This document shows, piece after piece, positions 56,716 to 64,000 of a stretch of DNA of 64,000 bases. Numbering within the stretch: the first letter of the stretch is position 1; each line of letters opens with the position of its first letter. Made by a program: the position numbers and the translations under genes. Origin of the DNA: CAVQCA01 sp963763115 (GTDB lineage: Bacteria > Pseudomonadota > Gammaproteobacteria > UBA9214); NCBI GenBank assembly GCA_963763115.1, contig CAVXNM010000058.1, positions 1 through 64,000 on the forward strand, read 5' to 3'. Below the pieces are notes generated by a model. That model made no database searches, was not told where the DNA came from, and was given only the letters and a program-made list of their open reading frames with translations.

Positions 56716-57665
56716 GGCCGGACTCCTGACCAGATCGTGTTCAATTCGGTGCCGCGTATCCGATCATAGTAACGGGCACGGTAGAGCAGTCGGGTGCGCC
56801 GGTTCGCCGGGTCATCCGCAAACGCCTCCCGCTTGTGAAGGACATTATTGCAGATTATGCCCTCCCCCGGTTGCAGGCGGTATCGAAACAGAAAGTCCGA
56901 TTCACCCGCGAGCAGTTCGGCCAGAAACCCAACCGCCATGCGGGTATTGCGATCATCTTTCCAGGCAATACTGCGGGTACGCGCCGTATAGCGCATATGG
57001 AGTGATCCGGTACCAGGTTCCACGGAAAACACCGGACCGCTCTGCGCCGGGCGTATTTCCACACCGGCCTCGGTATTGGCGGGAATGGTCATGGCATCCA
57101 GCTGCATCAGTGCGGCCAGATAGTCCGGATTCTCGTCGCGCAGCAGCAGGTAGGCCATTTCATGGTCCAGGTAAACATTCTCGCCGCCTTCCGCCGCATC
57201 GGATACACAGTGCAGCACCACACCCCTGACCTGCTCGTCGGGTGTGTTGTAATAGCCGTCGGTATGCCAGTTGAGGGGCCGGTTGGTATAGGGTATGTAG
57301 TACGTGCCGCTCGTCTCCGGCACTACTGTGAGCGAGGTGATGCTGTCCTCATCCGCACGCAGGTTTCTGTCCAGTCGCACCAGACCGAACTGGCGACCCA
57401 GCGTACCCACCAGTTCCTTGTCGGCGAAATCACCGGCGGAAATCCGGTATATGGCAGTATTCGCCTTCTGGCAGCGGCTCAGTAGGGCCAGCTTCTCCGC
57501 CGGGCTGAGCCGGAAGGGATTCGTGACGCTGACGACCAGGTCTTCGGCCGCGTTTGGATAGTCAGAAAGTTTCCACTCGCGCCAGCACTGATAGGCCCGT
57601 TCATCGGTGAGATCGAAAGGGCGAGTGGTCGCGGGAGACTGCAAGTTGGTGATGGAATCAGACAT
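56703..57665 (-). CDS. TauD/TfdA-family Fe(II)/2-oxoglutarate dioxygenase
   Basis: 320 residues. Iron ligands His134 and Asp136 (PLNWHTDGYYN) and His277 (CNNVLHKREAF), with an Arg-rich stretch after it for 2-oxoglutarate (ANRRTRLLYRARYYD). The family includes taurine and clavaminate-type oxygenases; taurine dioxygenase releases sulfite. Near dsrAB a sulfite-releasing reaction would be a tempting fit, but the substrate cannot be read from the sequence. A short hairpin (AGCCTG-TAAG-CAGGCT) lies just upstream. Confidence 0.87.
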   Translation of the reverse strand: MSDSITNLQSPATTRPFDLTDERAYQCWREWKLSDYPNAAEDLVVSVTNPFRLSPAEKLALLSRCQKANTAIYRISAGDFADKELVGTLGRQFGLVRLDRNLRADEDSITSLTVVPETSGTYYIPYTNRPLNWHTDGYYNTPDEQVRGVVLHCVSDAAEGGENVYLDHEMAYLLLRDENPDYLAALMQLDAMTIPANTEAGVEIRPAQSGPVFSVEPGTGSLHMRYTARTRSIAWKDDRNTRMAVGFLAELLAGESDFLFRYRLQPGEGIICNNVLHKREAFADDPANRRTRLLYRARYYDRIRGTELNTIWSGVRPCSG

Positions 57666-58147
57666 CGGGCGCTTCGAGCCTGTAAGCAGGCTGCACAGTT
57701 ATAACACGATTACAATCGATTTATTACACAGGGATACGGGCAAGCGGCAGACAGATACATTGATGCGAAACATTCTCACTGGCAGGGTATAAGAACGACT
57801 CAGAGAACCATGGAGGATACACAAAGTCAGCTCAAGTGCCCGTCTTCATGAGAAAAAGTTATGGACGCATCAGAACTGAGGGGTATTTTGATAACTGCTA
57901 GAATTTGAATAGTATTTTTTCCAATATCCATTTCGGGATACGACGTTATGTCCCTGCCATCCCATGGGTAAGATATGCTCGTTCATGGGTCACATCTAGA
58001 ATTTCGGTACTGAACGGAAGGGCGTTTTCAATCCAGCCCTTAAGTTCCTGATTTCCAGCTGCCTGAAGGATATGCAGGCAAGCACTCGCGAGAAGCACGT
58101 ATCCATTTCAATCACGGTGTATGCAGAAAACAACCCAGGAGATCTCC
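57666..58147. other. 482-base divergent control region before dsrA
   Basis: No gene. It is more AT-rich than its surroundings (for example 57888-57930). It should contain the promoters of both the TauD-like gene and the dsr operon. Visible elements are the hairpin AGCCTGTAAGCAGGCT at 57677-57692, a CCCATGGG palindrome near 57962-57969, and two related GATATGC pieces at about 57973 and 58068. Confidence 0.5.
57888..57915 (+). promoter_or_regulatory. weak candidate sigma-70 promoter for the dsr operon
   Basis: TTGATA at 57888-57893 and TAGTAT at 57910-57915, spaced 16 bases. It would give a leader of about 230 bases. Called on resemblance only. Confidence 0.25.
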
Positions 58148-59413
58148 ATGGCTAAAGACACCCACCCCACACCAATGCTCGATGACCTGGAAAACGGCCC
58201 CTGGCCCAGTTTCATTTCAGGCATCAAGCGGCTGCGTGACAAGCACCCCGACAAGCGCATCAACGAAATGACCAACAGTCTCCTCGGGCAGCTTGAACAT
58301 TCCTATGAAACCCGCAAGGGTTACTGGAAAGGCGGCACCGTGAGCGTGTACGGCTATGGCGGCGGCATCATCCCGCGCTTCTCCGAGGTCGGCAAGGCCT
58401 TCCCCGAGTCCAAGGAATTCCACACCCTGCGCGTGCAACCGCCGGCGGGCAATTTCTACAGCACCGCCATGCTGCGCCAGCTCGGCGACAGCTGGGAAAA
58501 ATACGGTTCCGGCCTGGTGACCTTCCACGGGCAAACAGGCAACATTATGTTCATCGGCGCCACCACCGAAAACACCCAGCATTTCTTCGACGAGATCAAT
58601 GAATACGGCTGGGACCTGGGTGGTGCCGGCCCGTGTGTGCGCACCGCCATGTCCTGCGTGGGCGGTGCGCGTTGCGAGATGTCCTGCGCGCATGAGCACG
58701 GAATCCATCGTCACCTGGTCAACAACTTTACCGATGACGTGCACCGTCCGGCCCTGCCCTACAAGTTCAAGTTCAAGGTATCCGGGTGTCCGAACGACTG
58801 CCAGAATGCCATCGAGCGCTCCGACTTTGCCGTGATCGGCACCTGGCGTGACGACATGAAGGTCAATCAGGACGAGATCAAGAACTACATCAAAAAGAAG
58901 GGCCGCCAATACATCCTTGAAAATGTCATCGCGCGCTGCCCGACCCAGGCCATCTCGCTCACCGACAAGGACGAATTCGTCGTCGACAACCACAACTGCG
59001 TGCGTTGCATGCACTGCCTGAACGTCATGCCCAAGGCGCTGCACCCGGGAGACGACAAGGGTGTCACCATCCTCATCGGTGGCAAGCGCACCCTGAAGAT
59101 CGGCGACCTCATGGGTACCGTCGTGGTGCCTTTCATGAAACTCGAAACCGAGGAAGACTACGAACGGATAACAGAAATGGCCGAAGAGATCATCGATTTC
59201 TGGGCCGAGAACGGCCTGGAGCATGAGCGTACCGGCGAGATGATCGAGCGCATCGGTCTGGTGAATTTCCTCGAAGGCATCGGCATCGATGTCGATCCGC
59301 ACATGGTCAATTACCCGCGCCAGTCCTCCTATATCCGCATGGATGGCTGGGACGAAGAGGCCGAAAAATGGTTCGATAGAAAGCGCGAAGAAAAACAGGC
59401 GGCTTCCGCATAA
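58148..59413 (+). CDS. dsrA: dissimilatory sulfite reductase alpha subunit, oxidative type
   Basis: 421 residues from the ATG at 58148 with AGGAG before it. In the reverse pathway DsrAB oxidises DsrC-bound or persulfidic sulfur to sulfite in the cytoplasm. The siroheme-4Fe-4S cysteines are Cys170-x5-Cys176 (SCVGGARCEMSC) and Cys214-x3-Cys218 (SGCPNDCQNA). An inserted ferredoxin domain has Cys264 and Cys284/287/290 (NCVRCMHC). Signature stretches TVSVYGYGGGIIPRF and TTENTQHFFDEINE fit DsrA. First gene of dsrABEFHCMK; oxidative type is inferred from dsrEFH. Confidence 0.97.
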   Translation: MAKDTHPTPMLDDLENGPWPSFISGIKRLRDKHPDKRINEMTNSLLGQLEHSYETRKGYWKGGTVSVYGYGGGIIPRFSEVGKAFPESKEFHTLRVQPPAGNFYSTAMLRQLGDSWEKYGSGLVTFHGQTGNIMFIGATTENTQHFFDEINEYGWDLGGAGPCVRTAMSCVGGARCEMSCAHEHGIHRHLVNNFTDDVHRPALPYKFKFKVSGCPNDCQNAIERSDFAVIGTWRDDMKVNQDEIKNYIKKKGRQYILENVIARCPTQAISLTDKDEFVVDNHNCVRCMHCLNVMPKALHPGDDKGVTILIGGKRTLKIGDLMGTVVVPFMKLETEEDYERITEMAEEIIDFWAENGLEHERTGEMIERIGLVNFLEGIGIDVDPHMVNYPRQSSYIRMDGWDEEAEKWFDRKREEKQAASA

Positions 59414-59494
59414 CGACCCGGTAACAACATGACGGATCCCGGTATTCGAGTCACCGGGACCCGTTCACTAACGACAGAATTTCAGGAGAGTCAC

Positions 59495-60568
59495 ATGGCA
59501 CAAGAAATGCGATCGCCGATCGAATCGGGATGTCCTGACGGTTTTCAGTACATGCATCCGGTGATGCGTAGGAATTACGGTCAGTGGGCTTATCACGAGG
59601 ACCCGCGCCCGGGCGTGCTGGTGCATGTCGCCCACAGCGGTGAGAAGATCTGGACGGTCCGCGCCGGCACCCAGCGCATTCTGGATATTTTCACATTGCG
59701 CGAACTGTGCGACATCGGCGACAAGTTCGGCGAGGGTTATGTCCACTTCACCATCCGCAGCAATATCGAATACCTGGTGTCGGACGAAGCCAAGGTAGCG
59801 CCGCTGATCAAGGCACTGGAAGATGCCGGCTACGTGGTCGGCGGCACCCGCAATTCGGTCGCCATGATTTCCCATACCCAGGGCTGGCTGCACTGCGACA
59901 TCCCCGGCACCGACGCTTCCGGCGTTGTGAAGTCCATGATGGACGAACTGATCGATGAGTTCAAAGGCTGGAATATGCCGAACCGTGTGCACATGACCAC
60001 CTCCTGCTGTCAGATCAACTGCGGCGGCCAGGGCGACATCGCCATCAATGTGCAGCACACCAAGCCGCCCAAGATCAACCACGACCTGGTAGCCAATGTA
60101 TGTGAGCGGCCCTCGGTGGTCGCGCGCTGCCCGGTCGCGGCCATCCGTCCGGCGCTGGTCAACGGCAAGCCTTCACTGGAAGTGGATGAGAAGAAATGTA
60201 TCTGCTGCGGCGCCTGTTACCCGCCCTGCCCGCCCATGCAGATCAACGATGCCGAACATTCGAAGCTTTCGATCTGGGTTGGCGGCAACCACTCCAATGC
60301 CCGTGGCAAGCCGACGTTCCAGAAGCTGGTGGCCTCCGGCATCCCGAACAATCCGCCTCGCTGGCCGGAAGCCACCGCTGTGGTGAAAGGTATCCTCAAG
60401 GCCTACAAGGAAAACGCCAAGGACTGGGAACGCATGAACGACTGGATCGAGCGCATCGGCTGGCCGCGGTTCTTCGAGGTGACCGGACTGCCGTTCACCA
60501 AGTACCACATCGACAACTGGCGTGGCGCCCGTGCGAGTCTGAACGCGTCCACCCATATCCGCTTCTGA
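59495..60568 (+). CDS. dsrB: dissimilatory sulfite reductase beta subunit, oxidative type
   Basis: 357 residues from the ATG at 59495 with AGGAG before it. Partner of DsrA in an alpha2beta2 enzyme; the beta subunit holds the catalytic siroheme. Cysteines: CCQINCGGQGDIA (171, 172, 176) for the cofactor site and KKCICCGACYPPCPP (near 235-245) for the ferredoxin cluster. GYVHFTIRSNIEYLV and NSVAMISHTQGWLHC are typical DsrB stretches. It lies 81 bases after dsrA. Confidence 0.97.
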   Translation: MAQEMRSPIESGCPDGFQYMHPVMRRNYGQWAYHEDPRPGVLVHVAHSGEKIWTVRAGTQRILDIFTLRELCDIGDKFGEGYVHFTIRSNIEYLVSDEAKVAPLIKALEDAGYVVGGTRNSVAMISHTQGWLHCDIPGTDASGVVKSMMDELIDEFKGWNMPNRVHMTTSCCQINCGGQGDIAINVQHTKPPKINHDLVANVCERPSVVARCPVAAIRPALVNGKPSLEVDEKKCICCGACYPPCPPMQINDAEHSKLSIWVGGNHSNARGKPTFQKLVASGIPNNPPRWPEATAVVKGILKAYKENAKDWERMNDWIERIGWPRFFEVTGLPFTKYHIDNWRGARASLNASTHIRF

Positions 60569-60597
60569 TTGCAACCGTATTACAAGGAGTCAACCGC

Positions 60598-60990
60598 ATG
60601 AAGCTAGCAGTTATGGTCAACGAAGGGCCGTATCAGCACCAGTCGGCCGACAGTGCCTACCAGTTCACCAAGGCCGCACTGGACAAGGGCCATGAGATCT
60701 CACGGGTGTTTTTCTACCATGACGGCGTCAACAACGGCACGCGCTATGCTGTGCCGCCACAGGATGACCGCAATATCACCCAGCTGTGGTCAGAACTGTC
60801 CAAGAAACACAGCCTTGATCTGGTGGTCTGTGTTGCTGCCGCCCAGCGTCGCGGCATCCTGGATGCCGATGAAGCCAAGCGGCATGGCAAGTCGGGAGAT
60901 AACATCGCAGACGGATTTCGAATCTCCGGTCTCGGACAATTGATCGAGGCAGGTATTCAGGCAGACCGTCTGGTCGTCTTCGGCGATTAG
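60598..60990 (+). CDS. dsrE: DsrE, sulfur-carrier subunit of DsrEFH
   Basis: 130 residues. Contains Cys78 (LDLVVCVAAAQRRG), the residue that carries persulfide sulfur in Allochromatium DsrE and passes it to DsrC. VMVNEGPYQHQSADSAY and FFYHDGVNNGTRYAVPP are diagnostic. DsrEFH forms a hexamer and is found in sulfur oxidisers with Dsr, not in sulfate reducers. Homologous to TusD. ATG at 60598 preceded by AAGGAG. Confidence 0.97.
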   Translation: MKLAVMVNEGPYQHQSADSAYQFTKAALDKGHEISRVFFYHDGVNNGTRYAVPPQDDRNITQLWSELSKKHSLDLVVCVAAAQRRGILDADEAKRHGKSGDNIADGFRISGLGQLIEAGIQADRLVVFGD

Positions 60991-61003
60991 GGGATAAAAA
61001 ACC

Positions 61004-61411
61004 ATGTCAGAGATAAAGAAGTTTCTCTATGTAAACCGAAAGGCGCCGTATGGCACGATCTACGCGCTGGAGTCGCTCGAAGTGGTTCTGATCGGCGCCG
61101 CCTTCGACCAGGATGTCAGCCTGGCATTCGTCGATGACGGTGTCTTCCAGATTGCCAAGGGTCAGAAGACAACCGAAATAGGCATGAAGAATTTTTCGCC
61201 CACCTATTCGGCGCTGGGCGATTACGAAGTTACGAAGATCTACGTCGAAAAGGAGTCGCTGGAAGAGCGCGGTCTCACGCCGGACAATCTTCTTCACCTC
61301 ACCTATGAGGACGAAGACGATGACTACGCGGAGAAGGATTCCATCCGTTTCGTCACCCGCGCTGAACTCAGCGACATCATGGAACAACAAGACGTTGTAT
61401 TGAGTTTTTGA
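61004..61411 (+). CDS. dsrF: DsrF subunit of DsrEFH
   Basis: 135 residues, DsrE-like fold: KKFLYVNRKAPYGTIYALE, FDQDVSLAFVDDGVFQIAKGQ, KNFSPTYSALGDYEV, then an acidic segment (EDEDDDYAEKDS). No Cys is seen in the chain, in keeping with a structural role within the hexamer. Homologous to TusC. It lies 13 bases after dsrE. Confidence 0.95.
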   Translation: MSEIKKFLYVNRKAPYGTIYALESLEVVLIGAAFDQDVSLAFVDDGVFQIAKGQKTTEIGMKNFSPTYSALGDYEVTKIYVEKESLEERGLTPDNLLHLTYEDEDDDYAEKDSIRFVTRAELSDIMEQQDVVLSF

Positions 61412-61424
61412 GGAAGCATCGACC

Positions 61425-61730
61425 ATGGCTATGCTGCACACCGTCAATAAATCACCCTCCGAACGGAATACCCTTGATTCCTGCCTCAGTCATGCCAAAG
61501 CCGGCAGTTCCGTGTTGCTGTTCGAGGACGGCATATACGCCGTCGTCAAGGGAAGCGCCGCATCCGGCAGGTTACAGAAGGCATCCGGCATTTCCGTTTA
61601 TGCCCTGGGCCCTGATCTCAAGGCGCGCGGCATAGGCGAGGACCAGATCATCGAGGGCGTCGCCATCGTTGATTATGGCGGCTTCGTCGATCTCGTCACC
61701 CGCCACGAAACCGTACAGTCCTGGCTCTGA
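61425..61730 (+). CDS. dsrH: DsrH subunit of DsrEFH
   Basis: 101 residues. Cys20 (NTLDSCLSHAKAGSSVLL) matches the conserved Cys of Allochromatium DsrH, followed by FEDGIYAVVKGSA, IEGVAIVDYGGFVDL and the final QSWL. Homologous to TusB. It lies 13 bases after dsrF. Confidence 0.95.
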   Translation: MAMLHTVNKSPSERNTLDSCLSHAKAGSSVLLFEDGIYAVVKGSAASGRLQKASGISVYALGPDLKARGIGEDQIIEGVAIVDYGGFVDLVTRHETVQSWL

Positions 61731-61771
61731 TTTTTTTACGTTAACTAGCGTCATCCACGAGGAGACCAAAC

Positions 61772-62104
61772 ATGACCATCGAAGTAAACGGTAAAACCTA
61801 TGAAACCGATGAGGAAGGCTACCTGGCCGACCTGAACCAGTGGGAACCTGAAGTTGCGACCGTCATGGCCAAGGCTGACGATACCGAGCTGTCGGACGCC
61901 CACTGGGAAGTGATCAACTTCCTGCGCGAGTATTACGAGGAATACCAGATCGCACCGGCGGTGCGCGTTCTGACCAAGGCCATCGGCAAGAAGCTGGGCA
62001 AGGACAAGGGCAACAGCAAGTATCTCTACGAACTGTTCCCCTACGGTCCGGCCAAGCAGGCCTGTAAATACGCCGGCCTGCCGAAACCGACCGGATGCGT
62101 CTAA
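61772..62104 (+). CDS. dsrC: DsrC, sulfur-carrier protein
   Basis: 110 residues. VNGKTYETDEEGYLADLNQW, HWEVINFLREYYEEY, and a C-terminal arm CKYAGLPKPTGCV with Cys98 and the penultimate Cys109, the two residues that form the trisulfide substrate with sulfur from DsrEFH. The middle segment YLYELFPYGPAKQACK has the DsrC insertion, so it is DsrC and not TusE. AGGAG precedes the ATG. Confidence 0.97.
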   Translation: MTIEVNGKTYETDEEGYLADLNQWEPEVATVMAKADDTELSDAHWEVINFLREYYEEYQIAPAVRVLTKAIGKKLGKDKGNSKYLYELFPYGPAKQACKYAGLPKPTGCV

Positions 62105-62185
62105 GCACAGGTGATTCTTGCAGAGGGGCAACCCTCTGCAGGTAGCCTGCCCCGTTACAACACTATCGTAAGGGAGTTCAGAAAC

Positions 62186-62917
62186 ATGCCGTTTCTGACG
62201 ATCGTTTATGCCTTGCTGTTCTATACAGCCACGGCCCTGCTGGTCGGCGGCCTGGCCTACAAGATACGGCAGTATGCAAAAACACCGGCGCCGCTGAAGA
62301 TACCGACCACCCCCGCACCGGTAACACGCACGGGTGTGGCAATGCGTATGTTCCGGGAACTGGTTTTTTTCGAAAGTCTGTTCAAGTCAAACAAGTGGAT
62401 CTGGATCTTCGGATACCTGTTCCACTTTGGCATGTTTCTGGTGCTGGCGCGCCACTTGAGATATTTTACCAACCCGGTCTGGACCTGGGTGGACCTGATT
62501 CAGCCTTTCGGTCTGTATGCAGCGTTTGCCATGGTCGCCGGACTGCTGGGATTGTGGGCGCGTCGCTTTCTCGTCGACCGCGTACGCTATATATCCGCGC
62601 TCTCTGATCACCTGATGCTGGCATTGCTGCTCGGCATCGCCCTGACCGGCATGTCCATGGATTACCTCTCGCATACCGATATCGTGTCAGTCAAGGCCTT
62701 CTTTCTGGGTTTGATGTACTTCAGCTGGCAACCCCTGCCCGAGGATCCGTTGTTGCTCGTCCATCTGGCGCTGGTGGCCACCCTGATGATTATCTTTCCG
62801 ATCAGCAAGCTGCTGCATGCACCGGGCGTCTTTTTCAGCCCCACCCGAAACCAGGTGGACAATCCACGCGAGCAGCGACATCTCGCGCCGTGGGCTGCCA
62901 AACTGGAAAACAGATAA
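62186..62917 (+). CDS. dsrM: DsrM, cytochrome b subunit of the DsrMKJOP complex
   Basis: 243 residues from the ATG at 62186, preceded by AGGGAG. NarI-like membrane protein with about five to six helices (LTIVYALLFYTATALLVGG, WIFGYLFHFGMFLVLARHL, FGLYAAFAMVAGLLGLW, LMLALLLGIALTGMS, LALVATLMIIFPISKL). His residues in FHFGMF, ARHL, DHLM and VHLAL are candidates for haem b. It passes electrons between DsrK and the quinone pool. The gap of 81 bases after dsrC holds no gene. Confidence 0.94.
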   Translation: MPFLTIVYALLFYTATALLVGGLAYKIRQYAKTPAPLKIPTTPAPVTRTGVAMRMFRELVFFESLFKSNKWIWIFGYLFHFGMFLVLARHLRYFTNPVWTWVDLIQPFGLYAAFAMVAGLLGLWARRFLVDRVRYISALSDHLMLALLLGIALTGMSMDYLSHTDIVSVKAFFLGLMYFSWQPLPEDPLLLVHLALVATLMIIFPISKLLHAPGVFFSPTRNQVDNPREQRHLAPWAAKLENR

Positions 62918-62946
62918 GTTGTGAATAACAGAATCAGGAGTTAACC

Positions 62947-64000
62947 GTGGCTGATTTCGAAACACCGGAACTGAAGGAATATCCCGTCATCCCGCTCCTT
63001 CATGAAGGGACGATGGCGCACAGCAAACCCTTCGTGGCCAAACCGGATTTCCAGCAGCAGCTGGGGTTTCCCGGTGAACTGGTCGAGAACTGGGAACAGG
63101 TCGCACTCGACAAGATGCAGGAACTGACCGGCAAGTACCGTTCATTCCAGGTCTTTCTAGACTCCTGCGTCAAATGCGGCGCCTGTACGGACAAGTGCCA
63201 CTATTACCTCGGCACCAGCGACCCGAAGAATATGCCGGTTGCCCGCCAGGACCTCTTGCGCAAGGTCTACCGCCGTTATTTCACCTTTGCCGGCAAATAC
63301 TTCCCGAAGCTCGTCGGCGCAGTCGATCTCACCAAAGAAGTGCTGGACGACTGGTACAGCTATTTCCACCAGTGCTCGCAGTGCCGCCGCTGCTCGGTAT
63401 TCTGTCCCTACGGCATCGATACCGCAGAGATCTCCATGGCCGCCCGCGAGATCATGGACAGCGTCGGCGTCGGGCAGAAATACTGCAACGAGATCATCGG
63501 CAAGGTCTTCAAGATCGGCAACAATCTCGGACTGCCCCAGCCGGCGCTAAAGGATACCCTGGAAGGAATCGAGGAAGATGTCGAGGACGACACCGGCGTC
63601 AAGGTGCGCTATCCGCTGGATGAAAAGGGCGCCGAGGTGCTGCTGGTCACCCCGTCCGCGGATTTCTTCGCCGAACCCCATGTCGACGGCCTGATCGGCT
63701 ATGGGAAGGTCTTCCACGAGTCCGGAATCAGCTGGACGATGAGTTCATATGCCAGCGAGGCCGCCAATTTCGGGATGTTCATCGGCAGCTATGAAAACAT
63801 GCGCCGTGTTTCACTGCGAATCCGCGAGGCGGCCCTGGACCTCGGCGTCAAGCGCATCATTATGGGCGAGTGCGGACACGCCTGGCGCGTCGCCTACAGC
63901 TTCCTCAACACCCTGGCGGGACCGTTTGACTTCCTGGACCCGAAATACCCGGTACCGCAGCATATACTCGAATTCACTCACGACCTGATCCAGCGCGGTG
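62947..64000 (+). CDS. dsrK: DsrK, HdrD-like iron-sulfur subunit (3' end cut off)
   Basis: Starts at a GTG at 62947 with AGGAG before it; open to the window edge (351 codons seen). Two 4Fe-4S motifs: CVKCGACTDKCHYYLG near 78-90 and CSQCRRCSVFCPYG near 144-156. A CCG-type segment begins near GECGHAWRVAYSF, where the catalytic cluster that reduces or forms the DsrC disulfide binds. Related to heterodisulfide reductase HdrD. The remaining dsr genes (usually L, J, O, P, N, R) would be beyond the window. Confidence 0.95.
   Translation, partial: MADFETPELKEYPVIPLLHEGTMAHSKPFVAKPDFQQQLGFPGELVENWEQVALDKMQELTGKYRSFQVFLDSCVKCGACTDKCHYYLGTSDPKNMPVARQDLLRKVYRRYFTFAGKYFPKLVGAVDLTKEVLDDWYSYFHQCSQCRRCSVFCPYGIDTAEISMAAREIMDSVGVGQKYCNEIIGKVFKIGNNLGLPQPALKDTLEGIEEDVEDDTGVKVRYPLDEKGAEVLLVTPSADFFAEPHVDGLIGYGKVFHESGISWTMSSYASEAANFGMFIGSYENMRRVSLRIREAALDLGVKRIIMGECGHAWRVAYSFLNTLAGPFDFLDPKYPVPQHILEFTHDLIQRG

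Overview
The window looks like a chromosomal stretch of a GC-rich gammaproteobacterial sulfur oxidiser. Two observations support this. About 1.7-26 kb holds housekeeping genes in an order typical of Gammaproteobacteria: serS, crcB, rarA, lolA, ftsK, trxB, aat, infA, clpA, clpS, csp, icd, nudJ, mnmA, hflD, purB. The right end carries a dissimilatory sulfite reductase operon of the oxidative (reverse) type, dsrABEFHCMK, recognised by dsrEFH and by a DsrC with both C-terminal cysteines. No photosynthesis genes, rRNA, tRNA, CRISPR array, prophage or transposase was seen.

Layout. 0-1.7 kb: the 3' part of a HAD acid phosphatase and a frameshifted META-domain secreted protein. 1.7-9.5 kb, minus strand: serS, crcB-DUF190, rarA, a REP-like element, ftsK-lolA (coupled) and ald. 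9.7-12.9 kb, plus strand: trxB, a GNAT-like protein, aat and infA. 13-18.5 kb: clpA/clpS, a cold-shock gene with a long leader, icd, and a secreted protein of unknown function with a clear terminator. 19-27 kb, plus strand: nudJ, a 200-residue unknown, mnmA, hflD, acnA, purB, a frameshifted GNAT gene and a DUF7931-like gene. 27.2-34.8 kb, minus strand: a glycine-rich membrane protein, then a tightly overlapping operon (dusA, fatty-acid-hydroxylase-like, FAD disulfide reductase, radical-SAM ArsS, methyltransferase ArsM, two glycosyltransferases) that looks like an arsenosugar pathway. 35-38.6 kb: agmatine deiminase, N-carbamoylputrescine amidase (agmatine to putrescine) and a DAHP synthase. 38.7-42.9 kb: a wrecked rhodanese gene, a secreted DsrE-family protein, an RND/MMPL transporter coupled to a LolA-like protein, and a small DUF2892-like membrane protein. 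43-47.3 kb: mfd and csiV.

47.4-64 kb is the sulfur region. The siroheme synthase cysG, a glutaredoxin, a DsrS-like protein and a Sel1-repeat protein run on the minus strand. They are followed by a mixed-strand block of small unknown proteins, a cysteine-free DsrC paralogue (RspA-like), two GNAT/unknown genes and three unrelated Fe(II)-dependent dioxygenases. The dsr operon then runs off the right edge inside dsrK. CysG would supply siroheme to DsrAB, DsrEFH and DsrC relay sulfur, and DsrMK links DsrC to the quinone pool.

Three genes have broken frames (META protein, GNAT near 26 kb, rhodanese near 38.8 kb). Two families of imperfect inverted repeats and one REP-like element lie between genes. 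The most interesting parts for follow-up are the block upstream of dsrA and the arsenosugar operon.
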